NCBI GenBank assembly: GCA_031081715.1
Contig: JAVHMA010000022.1
Span: 1 to 56,923 of the forward strand
Direction of reading: 5' to 3'
Origin: Armatimonadota bacterium
GTDB taxonomy: Bacteria > Sysuimicrobiota > Sysuimicrobiia > Sysuimicrobiales > Humicultoraceae
Length of the DNA: 56,923 nucleotides
Shown here in pieces: positions 8,806 to 16,200 of the stretch; positions within the stretch are counted from its first letter, which is position 1, and each line of letters starts with the position of its first letter. The translations under genes were made by a program, and so were the position numbers. Below the pieces are notes generated by a model, which had not been told where the DNA came from, made no database searches, and was given only the letters and a program-made list of their open reading frames with translations.

Positions 8806-9675
8806 ATGAGAGGACGGACCGTCGTGGTGCTCATGATCGCAACCGCGGTGCTCGCGCTGATGATGGGAAGCCCCGGCAGCCCGAGTCGAGCGGCGCCCGC
8901 GGCCGTGTACCCGACCTCCCCGGTGATCGGCTCACCACCGCTGATCTCGGCCGGCAAACTCATGGCCGCCACGAACGCGACGATTCCACCGTATCAGTTC
9001 GTGGACTCCTCCGGCAAGCTGCAGGGAATGCGGATCGAACTGGGCGAGGAGCTCGCCAAACGCCTGGGGCTCAAGATGGAGTGGTTCAACGTCGGGTTCG
9101 AAACCCACATCCCAGGCCTACAGAGCAGCCGTTGGGACGTTAGTATCACGGGCATGTTCTACACGCCTGAGCGAGCTCGTATTCTGTACATGATTCCCTA
9201 CGAGTTGCAGGCGATCAGCATCTCGGTCGCGCGCGGCAACCCATTGCGCATTGCGTCCACTCGGGACCTGGCTGGTCGCCGGGTCGCCGTGGAGATCGGC
9301 GGATACGAGTTCCGCCAGATCACGCGCATCAACGAGGAGCAGGTCGCCGCAGGGCTGCGGCCGATGGAGATTCGCACGTTCAGCACGTTCGCCGACGCCT
9401 ACCAGGCGCTGCGCGCGGGCCAAGTGGACGCCGTGGTCAGTGTGGACGTCACGGCCAAGTTCTACCAGGATCGGGGCGAGTTCGACCGCGCCGTCTCTGG
9501 ACTCGCCGGCTCGCCGGCCACGCTCGCGTTCCGGTCGAAGGACGTCGCCTTCGCGGTGCTCCGCGTTCTCAACCAGATGCGGCGGGACGGCTTTTATGAC
9601 AGGCTGTTCGACAAGTACGGCGTGGCGAAGATGAGTCCCGGGCAGCTCCTCGAGCTCCGCGGACCCGACCTCTAG
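8806..9675 (+). CDS. Polar amino-acid-type ABC transporter substrate-binding protein
   Basis: A 289-residue protein with a signal peptide (hydrophobic core VVVLMIATAVLALMMG, likely cleavage near SRAAPA) followed by a family 3 solute-binding domain. Typical elements are NATIPPYQFVDSSGKLQGM, DVSITGMFYTPERAR, RDLAGRRVAVEIGG and the C-terminal DGFYDRLFDKYG. Such proteins capture an amino acid, opine or related small zwitterion outside the membrane and deliver it to the permease encoded next. GGGGGTG lies shortly before the ATG. No lipobox cysteine is visible, so it is either free or held by an uncleaved signal. Confidence 0.9.
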   Translation: MRGRTVVVLMIATAVLALMMGSPGSPSRAAPAAVYPTSPVIGSPPLISAGKLMAATNATIPPYQFVDSSGKLQGMRIELGEELAKRLGLKMEWFNVGFETHIPGLQSSRWDVSITGMFYTPERARILYMIPYELQAISISVARGNPLRIASTRDLAGRRVAVEIGGYEFRQITRINEEQVAAGLRPMEIRTFSTFADAYQALRAGQVDAVVSVDVTAKFYQDRGEFDRAVSGLAGSPATLAFRSKDVAFAVLRVLNQMRRDGFYDRLFDKYGVAKMSPGQLLELRGPDL

Positions 9676-9677
9676 CC

Positions 9678-9697
9678 AAAGGCCCGCAAAGGCCCGC
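9678..9697. repeat. Tandem 10-base direct repeat
   Basis: AAAGGCCCGC occurs twice head to tail (9678-9687 and 9688-9697) between the binding-protein and permease genes. It may be a simple slippage duplication. It sits where many ABC operons carry a structure that keeps binding-protein mRNA above permease mRNA, but no hairpin is evident. Confidence 0.6.
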
Positions 9698-9710
9698 GGA
9701 GACCCGACTA

Positions 9711-10487
9711 ATGCCGGGTTGGGATTGGGGCGCCTTCCAACGCTATCTCTTCAACCGGTTTCTCCTGGAGGGCGTCTGGACCACCGTGTGGCTGTCGGTG
9801 GTCGTCATGGCGCTGGGCCTGCTGATCGGCCTGCTGGCGGCGCTCATGAATCTATCCCGGCATCCGGTCCTGCGGACGGCAGCGCGATTCTACTTGTGGC
9901 TAATCCGGGGCACGCCGCTGCTGATCCAGCTCATCATCATCTACACCGGCCTGCCCCAGATCGGCATCCGCTTCAATGTGGTCCAGTCCGCGCTCATCGG
10001 CATGACGCTCAACGAGGGCGCCTACCTGTCGGAAATCATCAGAGCAGGCATTCTGTCCGTGCCTCGGGGCCAGTACGACGCGGCGCGCGCCCTCGGGATG
10101 ACGTACCCGGTACTGATGCGGGTGGTCGTGATGCCACAGGCGGCTCGGGTCATCATTCCGCCGCTCGGCAACAACTTCAATGGATTGCTGAAGACAACGT
10201 CGCTCGTCTCGGTCATCTCCATGGAGGAGTTGCTTCGTCGGAGCCAAATGCTCATCCAGCTCGAGTTCCGCGTGCTGGAGATCTTCCTGGTGGCCGCCCT
10301 GTACTACCTGACCTTGACCACCCTGTGGGGAGTCGCGCAGCGCCGGCTCGAAGCGCACTTCGGCCGATCGGTCGCGGCGGCGCCCGAGGGCCTCGAGCCG
10401 AGACGCGCGCTGACGGCGGAGGGAGAACCGGTACGCGCGGGCGGCGCCCCTGCGGACCGAAGCCTGCTGGAGCAGGACCTCCGATAG
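9711..10487 (+). CDS. Polar amino-acid-type ABC transporter permease
   Basis: A 258-residue inner-membrane protein of the HisM/GlnP type with about five transmembrane helices. FLLEGVWTTVWLSVVVMALG opens the domain, GTPLLIQLIIIYTGLP follows, and the EAA loop that docks the ATPase reads RGQYDAARALGMTYPVLMRVVVMPQAAR. Only one permease gene is present, so the channel is probably a homodimer. The C-terminal tail after about residue 220 (Ala/Glu/Gly/Arg-rich) is not conserved. It lies between the binding protein and the ATPase, whose start follows the stop codon by 8 bases. Confidence 0.9.
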   Translation: MPGWDWGAFQRYLFNRFLLEGVWTTVWLSVVVMALGLLIGLLAALMNLSRHPVLRTAARFYLWLIRGTPLLIQLIIIYTGLPQIGIRFNVVQSALIGMTLNEGAYLSEIIRAGILSVPRGQYDAARALGMTYPVLMRVVVMPQAARVIIPPLGNNFNGLLKTTSLVSVISMEELLRRSQMLIQLEFRVLEIFLVAALYYLTLTTLWGVAQRRLEAHFGRSVAAAPEGLEPRRALTAEGEPVRAGGAPADRSLLEQDLR

Positions 10488-10495
10488 GGAGACCG

Positions 10496-11281
10496 ATGAC
10501 ACACGACCCTGCGCACATTCAGCCCATTGTGGAGCTGGTCGATGTGCACAAGTACTTCGGCGCGCACCATGTGCTGCGCGGGATCGATCTCCGCGTGCAT
10601 CAGGGCGAGGTCGTCGTCATCGTCGGGCCGAGCGGGTCGGGCAAGAGCACGATGCTTCGCTGCATCAACCATCTGGAAAGGATTCAACGCGGCCGGATCC
10701 TGGTCGCCGGGCGCCCGGTCGGGTATCGGGAATCGGGAGGACATCTGGTCGAACTGAGCGACGCCGACGTAGCCAGACATCGCCGTGACGTCGGCATGGT
10801 GTTCCAGCAGTTCAACCTGTTCCCACACATGACCGCGCTGGACAATATCGCCGCCGGCCCGATCCACGTCCTGCGCCTCCCGCCGACCGACGCGCGCGCG
10901 CAGGCCGTCCAGTTGCTCGAACTGGTCGGCCTGCCGGAGAAGGCCGCGGCGTATCCCGCCCAGCTCTCGGGCGGCCAGCAACAGCGTGTTGCCATCGCGC
11001 GCGCGCTGGCGATGAACCCGAAAGTCATGCTCTTCGACGAGCCGACCTCGGCCCTCGATCCGGAGATGATCACCGAGGTCCTGGATGTGATGCTAGCGCT
11101 CTCGAGGCAGGGCAGCACGATGCTGGTGGTCACACACGAGATGGGCTTCGCGCGCGCCGCGGCTAACCGCATTGTGTTCATGGATCAGGGGCGCCTGGTG
11201 GAAGAAGCGCCACCAGAACGGTTCTTCACGGATCCGCAAAACGAGCGGACCCGCCTGTTCTTGAGCAAAATCCTGCATTGA
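10496..11281 (+). CDS. Polar amino-acid-type ABC transporter ATP-binding protein
   Basis: A 261-residue ATPase of the GlnQ/HisP family that powers the transporter. It has Walker A GPSGSGKST, a Q-loop (GMVFQQFNLFPHMT), the ABC signature LSGGQQQR, Walker B VMLFDEPTSALD and the switch histidine in VVTHEMGFA. The ATG at 10496 follows AGGGAG by about 4 bases; the frame is open far upstream, but that part is a shadow of the permease gene. The N-terminal 10 residues before VELVDVHKYFG are slightly longer than in GlnQ. Confidence 0.92.
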   Translation: MTHDPAHIQPIVELVDVHKYFGAHHVLRGIDLRVHQGEVVVIVGPSGSGKSTMLRCINHLERIQRGRILVAGRPVGYRESGGHLVELSDADVARHRRDVGMVFQQFNLFPHMTALDNIAAGPIHVLRLPPTDARAQAVQLLELVGLPEKAAAYPAQLSGGQQQRVAIARALAMNPKVMLFDEPTSALDPEMITEVLDVMLALSRQGSTMLVVTHEMGFARAAANRIVFMDQGRLVEEAPPERFFTDPQNERTRLFLSKILH

Positions 11282-11284
11282 GCG

Positions 11285-12202
11285 GTGAGTGAGGGGCACG
11301 TGCAGACGGTCCGCGGTCCGGTGGCGCCGGAGGCGCTCGGCCCCACGCTCATGCACGAGCACGTGCTGTGCGACTTCTACCGGGTCACGGGACATCTGGA
11401 CCAGATCCTCAACGACGAAGGCCTAGCGGCGGAAGAACTGCTAGCCTACCGACGCGCCGGAGGTGCAGCACTGGTCGAGGTCACGACCCGTGACCTCGGC
11501 AGTAACCCCGCGGGACTGCGCCGGGTCTCGGAGCAGACCGGGCTGCACATCGTCGCGGCCACCGGCTGGTACCGGCAGCCGTACTACCCTCCGGAGATCG
11601 ACCGCACGCCAGTGAATCGACTGGCAGACCTCATGGTCAAGGACCTAACAGAGGGCATTGGCGAAAGCGGAGTGCGCGCGGGGATCATCGGCGAGATCGG
11701 CGCGCACCTCGACTACCTGACGGCCCAGGAAGAGCGCGTGCTGCGGGCCGCGGCCCGCGCGCAGCGCGCCACCGGCGCGCCGCTGACGACGCACGCCTCG
11801 ATGTATCCAGTAGGGCTGGCGCAGCTCGAGGTGCTCCGGGAGGAGAACGTGGATCTTGCGCGCGTGATCGTCGGGCACTGCGACACGTATCTCGACCCGG
11901 CGTACCATCGGGCCGTGTTGCGCACCGGCGCGTACGTGCAGTTCGATACCATAGGCCGCCGGCACATGAATCCAGACGGGCGCCGGGCCGACGCGCTGGT
12001 CGCGCTTGTCCGTGACGGCTGGCAACGACAGTTGCTGCTATCCAGCGACCGGTGCTATCGGTCCGACCTGCACGCGTTCGGCGGTGCCGGCTACGACGTC
12101 GTGATCACGGAGTTCCGAGCACTGGTCCGGGACCGCGGCATGGCCGACGATGCGTGGGAAGCGATGCTGGTCGACAATCCGAGGCGAATCCTCGCATGGT
12201 GA
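11285..12202 (+). CDS. Phosphotriesterase-family metal-dependent hydrolase (PHP/lactonase-like)
   Basis: A 305-residue amidohydrolase-superfamily barrel. Binuclear metal ligands are in place: His24 and His26 (TLMHEHV), Glu137 as the bridging residue (GIIGEIGAH), His170 (LTTHAS), His198 (VGHCD) and Asp255 (SSDRCY). The bridging Glu, rather than a carboxylated Lys, places it with the phosphotriesterase-homology proteins, many of which are lactonases, rather than with true paraoxonases. A GTG at 11285 starts it 3 bases after the ATPase stop. In this operon it probably opens a lactone or hydrolyses an ester or carbamoyl group of the imported compound. Confidence 0.82.
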   Translation: MSEGHVQTVRGPVAPEALGPTLMHEHVLCDFYRVTGHLDQILNDEGLAAEELLAYRRAGGAALVEVTTRDLGSNPAGLRRVSEQTGLHIVAATGWYRQPYYPPEIDRTPVNRLADLMVKDLTEGIGESGVRAGIIGEIGAHLDYLTAQEERVLRAAARAQRATGAPLTTHASMYPVGLAQLEVLREENVDLARVIVGHCDTYLDPAYHRAVLRTGAYVQFDTIGRRHMNPDGRRADALVALVRDGWQRQLLLSSDRCYRSDLHAFGGAGYDVVITEFRALVRDRGMADDAWEAMLVDNPRRILAW

Positions 12203-12879
12203 AACCGCCAAGCGGCATCGTGCTCAAGACAAGACCACGGCGCCCGGCGCGGACGCGGCGCCTGTTTAGCGACGAGGCCTACGAGCGGCTGAAGGAGATG
12301 ATCATCACCGCAGAGCTTCCCCCCGGGACGCTCTTGACTGAGGTCGACCTCGCCGAGCGGCTCGGACTGGGCCGCATGCCGGTCCGGGAAGCCCTCCAAC
12401 GCTTGGCACAGGAGGATCTCGTCAACATCGTGCCGCGCAAGGGGTCGTTCGTCTCACCCATTCGGGTGGAAGACCTCCAGAAGATCTTCGAGCTGCGCCT
12501 GTCGGTGGAAGGCCTCTCGGCCCGCTTGGCCGCCGAGCGCATCCGCGAGGACGAACTGCGATCCCTGGAAGCCCTCATCGAGAAAGCCGGCGATGTCGAT
12601 GAAGGCTCGCGGCGACACGTGCACATCGACCGGACCTTCCACCTCACGATCGCCGCGGCCGCGCGCAACGAGTACTTGGCGAGAGTCGTGGAACGGACCC
12701 TCAACCTGGCGCTGCGTCTGCTCTACCTGTCGGGGAGCCGGATGTCCAAGGTCGCCGAGATTGCCCATGAGTATCGCGCCGTACTGGATGCCCTCAAGCG
12801 TGGCGACGGCGAGGCCGCGTCCGCGGCAATGCAGGCGCACATCGAAGAGTTTCGCAAGAAGGTCCGGACCGCGATCTGA
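12196..12879 (+). CDS. GntR-family transcriptional regulator with FCD ligand domain
   Basis: A 227-residue FadR-subfamily regulator. Residues about 20-85 form the winged helix (YERLKEMIITAELPPGTLLTE..., recognition helix near RMPVREALQRLAQEDLV). The rest is an all-helical FCD domain, whose metal or carboxylate ligands typically include an Asp and three His; HVHIDRTFH is one such segment. The ATG at 12196 overlaps the stop codon of the hydrolase gene. Because it lies inside the operon it is most likely the local repressor, responding to the transported substrate or a breakdown product. Organic acids are typical FCD ligands. Confidence 0.88.
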   Translation: MVKPPSGIVLKTRPRRPARTRRLFSDEAYERLKEMIITAELPPGTLLTEVDLAERLGLGRMPVREALQRLAQEDLVNIVPRKGSFVSPIRVEDLQKIFELRLSVEGLSARLAAERIREDELRSLEALIEKAGDVDEGSRRHVHIDRTFHLTIAAAARNEYLARVVERTLNLALRLLYLSGSRMSKVAEIAHEYRAVLDALKRGDGEAASAAMQAHIEEFRKKVRTAI

Positions 12880-12898
12880 AGCTGAGAGGAGCGCACCC

Positions 12899-13375
12899 GT
12901 GTCGGTGATCAGGATCGAGTTCGAAAGAGGCGGAACGTTCCACGCTCGCCTGCTGGAGGATGCAGCGCCGAAGACTTGCCGCCGTATCAAAGCCCGCCTC
13001 CCCTTTGCCTATCGCTTTCATCACAGCATCGTGTCGGGGCAGGCGTTGGTGACACTGCCGCCCGACCTCACCGTGCCGCGGGAGAACCAACGCGTTGCTG
13101 GAATCCCGCCGGGCACGTTGTCGTTCCTGGTGCGGGATGAACCCGTACTCGTGCCCGACGAGATCTATATCGCCTACGGCATCTTCATCTCGCGCGGTCT
13201 CACGGTGGACACGAAGCAGCCGGTCAACGTCTTCGCGCAAATCGACACCGATCTCGAAGACCTGAAGGTAGTGGGGAACCGCGTACTCATGCAGGGTGCC
13301 GAGACGGTCCGGTTCAGTCTAGCAGGCCCGATGAAACATGTGCGCCGGCCAGGCAGTCGCGCCAGGAACTCGTAG
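12899..13375 (+). CDS. DUF3830-family cyclophilin-like protein
   Basis: A 158-residue protein that I recognise as a DUF3830 member. It is a cyclophilin-like beta-barrel with a characteristic start (IRIEFERGGTFHARLLEDAAPKTC) and GEIYIAYG-like core (DEIYIAYGIFIS). DUF3830 proteins have no established biochemical role; they are often found in amino-acid or amide catabolic operons. A GTG at 12899 preceded by GAGAGGA was chosen; the frame is open upstream but only as a shadow of the regulator gene. It is the last gene of the operon and ends 36 bases before the convergent creatininase-family gene. Confidence 0.65.
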   Translation: MSVIRIEFERGGTFHARLLEDAAPKTCRRIKARLPFAYRFHHSIVSGQALVTLPPDLTVPRENQRVAGIPPGTLSFLVRDEPVLVPDEIYIAYGIFISRGLTVDTKQPVNVFAQIDTDLEDLKVVGNRVLMQGAETVRFSLAGPMKHVRRPGSRARNS

Positions 13376-13410
13376 GACATGCTCGGCATACCCTGCGACA
13401 GGCACACGGC

Positions 13411-14214
13411 TCAGACCCGCGCATAGGAGCCTGGAAGGTCCCGCCCACCTGTCCCTCGCACCAGCTCCCGCATCAGCCCGATCAGCATCTCCGTCAGGCG
13501 CCCGTACGTCTCGCGGCCCTCCGCGGCCGTCGCGTCGGCGGGGCGGCCGTTGTAGGCCTCGCGCAGTCCCATCGCCTTGAAGTCCTTGAGCCCGCGCCCG
13601 ATGACCTCGGCGAGGTTGACCGGCACGTAGGGGAGGGCGCGCATGACCGCGAGGTCGACCAGGTCCGGACGATCCGCCAGGACCAGCGACGTCTCGTACT
13701 GGCCGGCGTGGCACTCGGCCCGCTGGAACTCCTCGGTGAGCGCCGCCGCCCGCTCGCGACGGGTCAGGTCGAGGAAGCCGACGGTGACCCCGGTCTCCGC
13801 CTGAATGGCATCCAGGCTCCGGTGGATCGTGCGGACGTGCTCCGGCTCGAAGTGATTGTTCACGATCATGATCGCGCGCAGGCCCTGCCGGATGAGCGAG
13901 CCGCAGATCTCCACGAGCAGCGCGCGCAGCGTGCCCTCCGAGATGTGGATCGTGCCCGGGAACGCGCTGGCGTAGGTCGTCACGCCGTAGCCGAGCGGCG
14001 GGAGCATCAGCGCCCCCATCTCCGGGTCATCGCGCAGCCGCTCGATCACCCGACGGCACAGCCCGAGCGAGATCAGCAGGTCGGTGGACAGCGGCGCGTG
14101 CGGCCCATGGGGTTCGACCGTGCCCAGCGGCAGCAGCAGGACGGTCGGCCGTTCGGCCCGGCGCATGGCGTCGACTTGTGCCCACGACAGGCTCGCGAAC
14201 TCCATGGGCCGCAT
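13411..14214 (-). CDS. Creatininase-family amidohydrolase
   Basis: A 267-residue protein with the metal-binding pattern LGTVEPHGPHAPLSTD (Glu34, His36, Asp45), a second region NNHFEPEHV replacing the commoner N-G-H-G-G-N, and HAGQYETSLVLA containing a further His/Glu pair. Family members hydrolyse cyclic amides or small amide bonds (creatinine, a mycofactocin peptide, FAPy pyrimidine). The ATG at 14214 has GAGGG at a suitable distance; the frame runs open upstream but that part is not family sequence. It is 20 bases downstream of the RidA gene on the same strand and converges on the DUF3830 operon. Confidence 0.8.
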   Translation of the reverse strand: MRPMEFASLSWAQVDAMRRAERPTVLLLPLGTVEPHGPHAPLSTDLLISLGLCRRVIERLRDDPEMGALMLPPLGYGVTTYASAFPGTIHISEGTLRALLVEICGSLIRQGLRAIMIVNNHFEPEHVRTIHRSLDAIQAETGVTVGFLDLTRRERAAALTEEFQRAECHAGQYETSLVLADRPDLVDLAVMRALPYVPVNLAEVIGRGLKDFKAMGLREAYNGRPADATAAEGRETYGRLTEMLIGLMRELVRGTGGRDLPGSYARV

Positions 14215-14234
14215 GGCTGCCCTCAGGTCCGCCC

Positions 14235-14600
14235 TCACCCCTTCAGGGCGGCGGTGACCACGATCTCGACGAGGAGCGTCGGCGCGCCCAGCCGGGCCTC
14301 CACCGTCGCGCGGGTCGGCAGGTTGTTCTTGTCGACCCACGCCTCCCAGACGGCGTTCATTTCGTCGAAGTAACGGATGTCCGACAGGTACACGGTCGCC
14401 GCGAGCAGCTTCGACTTGTCTGTGCCGGCCGCGGCGAGCAAGGCGTCGATCTTCTCCAGCACGCGTCGCGTCTGCGCCCGGACGTCCGCCGGCGGCTCGG
14501 ACGGCGGGTCGGCCGCGGTTTGCCCGGCCACGTAGACGGTGTCGCCGTGGACGACGACCGCGGAGAATCTCGGCCCCGGGTTGATGCGTGTGATCGCCAT
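14235..14600 (-). CDS. RidA/YjgF-family enamine/imine deaminase
   Basis: A 121-residue RidA-fold protein (INPGPRFSAVVVHGDTVYVAGQTA at the start, here broken by the residue limit after AGQT; then RATVEARLGAPTLLVEIVVTA). The arginine in RATVEA and the glutamate in LLVEIVV correspond to the active-site Arg and Glu of the family. RidA proteins hydrolyse reactive enamines/imines made by PLP enzymes; several relatives work in amide or pyrimidine breakdown. The ATG at 14600 is chosen because GGGAGGG precedes it at 3 bases and the fold starts there. It forms a unit with the creatininase-family gene. Confidence 0.85.
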   Translation of the reverse strand: MAITRINPGPRFSAVVVHGDTVYVAGQTAADPPSEPPADVRAQTRRVLEKIDALLAAAGTDKSKLLAATVYLSDIRYFDEMNAVWEAWVDKNNLPTRATVEARLGAPTLLVEIVVTAALKG

Positions 14601-14721
14601 GGTCCCTCCCTGGGTCATGAGTGCGCGGCAGGACAGCGCCACGCCGCCCACACTTCGTGGCGCCGGAAGCGAGGTCCTGTAGTTCCGTGCAGGGTCGGTG
14701 CAGACGACGGGCAGCGCCCGA

Positions 14722-15030
14722 TCAGTATGCCGGAGGCGCGTAGACGTTGACCGTCACCAACGCCACCCGTCCGGTGTTCCGGATCTCGTGCGACTCGCCG
14801 GCCTCGACGAGGAGCAGCACACCCGCCTCGAGCGTCACGCGCCGGTCCGCCACGATCGCCTCGCCCTCGCCCGAGACGACGTAGAGCCACTGGTCGGACC
14901 CGTGGTGGACGTTGTCCGCGCCACCGGTGGACCGGCCCGGCGCGAGCACCATGGTGGCGGCCTGCGAGCGCGGCGTCTTTGCCACGACGCGGAAAAAGCC
15001 CGAGGCGCGCCCGACGCGCGCGAGCTTCAC
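14722..15030 (-). CDS. Small cupin-domain protein
   Basis: A 102-residue single cupin. The metal-binding first motif is NVHHGSDQWLYVVSGEGE (His pair, then Glu) and the second is EAGESHEIRNTG (His). It could be a small dioxygenase, isomerase or ligand-binding protein; nothing decides among these. Its ATG overlaps the stop of the radical SAM gene by 4 bases (ATGA), so the two are translationally coupled. It is followed by 121 bases before the RidA gene. Confidence 0.8.
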   Translation of the reverse strand: MKLARVGRASGFFRVVAKTPRSQAATMVLAPGRSTGGADNVHHGSDQWLYVVSGEGEAIVADRRVTLEAGVLLLVEAGESHEIRNTGRVALVTVNVYAPPAY

Positions 15031-16046
15031 TCGCCGGCCCGGAGGGCGCCCGGCATGCGCCGCCAGCGGGCGTCAAACCGCCACAGGCCCGCGGCGCGCG
15101 CAAGCGCCAGCGCCTCCTCCACTTCACGCGGGGTGACGCGCCGGTTGATCTCGCGGAACCGCTCTTCGGTCTTCGCGCGCCACGCGGGGAAGTACTGGTC
15201 CATGATGTTGACGTAGGTGTCGGGGGAGAGAGCCGCCAGCCACCGCACGATCTCCCGGGTGTCGTCCAGCATGCCCGGCATGACCAGGTGGCGGACCAGG
15301 ACGCCGCGCCGGGCCAGCCCGTCCTCGTCCACCTTCAGGACGCCGACCTGCTCGTGCATCAGCCGGATGGCGCGCCGCGCGGCCTCCGGGTAGTCGGGCG
15401 CGAGCAGGTAGCGGCGGCTGCGCTCACGATCCCAGAGCTTGAAGTCGGGCATGTAGACGTCCACCACGCCCTCCATCAGGCGGATGCTGTGTTCGCTGTC
15501 GTAGGCGCTGGTGTTGTAGACCAGCGGCAGCCGCAGCCCGCCCGCGACCGCGACCAGCAGGGCCTCGAGAATCTGCGGGACGACATGCTCGGGGGTCACG
15601 AAGTTGATGTTGTGACAGCCCTCGGCCTGCAGGCGCAGCATCACGCGGGCGAGCTCGCGCGGTGTGAGCTCCTCCCCCTCACCGATCTGGCTGGTCTCGA
15701 AGTTCTGGCAAAAGACGCATCGCAGGTTGCACCAGGAGAAGAAGATCGTCCCCGATCCGTTCCATCCGCGCAGGACGTCCTCCTCACCGAAATGGTGGAA
15801 GGCCGACGACACCCGTGCGTGGCGCCCCACCTTGCAGACCGCGAAGCGGTTCTCCAACCGGTTCACGCCGCAGTCGCGCGGGCACAGCCGGCAATCGCGG
15901 AGGGCCTCGATGGCTTCTTCGACCTTGGCGCGCAGGCGGCCGTCCTCGTATGCGCGGAGATAGGCGGGCGAGAAGTCGGCCGCGCGAATCACGAACCGAC
16001 CGTGGCCGTGAAGTTCCGGCGGGATCGTACGGCTGGCCAGCCACAT
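15027..16046 (-). CDS. PflA-like radical SAM protein
   Basis: A 339-residue radical SAM enzyme. The [4Fe-4S]/SAM cluster motif is Cys106-x3-Cys110-x2-Cys113 (FSWCNLRCVFCQN). A second cysteine set lies N-terminal to it: Cys52, Cys55, Cys59 and Cys71 (DCRLCPRDCGVNR...AVCKVG), which may bind an extra cluster. This arrangement is that of the PflX/YgiQ-unrelated 'pyruvate formate-lyase activating enzyme-related' group found in many thermophiles, whose function is not established. It is not a true PflA, as no glycyl-radical enzyme is nearby. It is coupled to the cupin gene through a 4-base overlap. Confidence 0.82.
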   Translation of the reverse strand: MWLASRTIPPELHGHGRFVIRAADFSPAYLRAYEDGRLRAKVEEAIEALRDCRLCPRDCGVNRLENRFAVCKVGRHARVSSAFHHFGEEDVLRGWNGSGTIFFSWCNLRCVFCQNFETSQIGEGEELTPRELARVMLRLQAEGCHNINFVTPEHVVPQILEALLVAVAGGLRLPLVYNTSAYDSEHSIRLMEGVVDVYMPDFKLWDRERSRRYLLAPDYPEAARRAIRLMHEQVGVLKVDEDGLARRGVLVRHLVMPGMLDDTREIVRWLAALSPDTYVNIMDQYFPAWRAKTEERFREINRRVTPREVEEALALARAAGLWRFDARWRRMPGALRAGE

Positions 16047-16075
16047 GCCAGTCCCTCTGGCGGGGTGTCACTCGC

Positions 16076-16081
16076 ATTATA
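16076..16081 (-). promoter_or_regulatory. Candidate -10 element for the radical SAM/cupin unit
   Basis: The minus strand reads TATAAT here, a perfect -10 hexamer in otherwise GC-rich sequence. It would start transcription near 16069, giving a leader of about 23 bases before the ATG at 16046. No good -35 is visible at 16-18 bases, so an activator or extended contact may be needed. Confidence 0.4.
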
Positions 16082-16200
16082 CCGTGCGCAACGGCCCAGG
16101 CTCTGCAGGATGGCGCAGGGGGACCAACGGCAGGGCGCCAGTGCGGTGGCACGGAAGGTTATCAAGGTACCCGCAGCGCCATGTGTGAGGAGGCCGCCGC

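Noticed and set aside
9719-11281. Apparent permease-ATPase fusion frame
   Set aside because: The first 259 codons are a shadow of the permease gene in another frame; the ATPase has its own ATG and ribosome-binding site at 10496.
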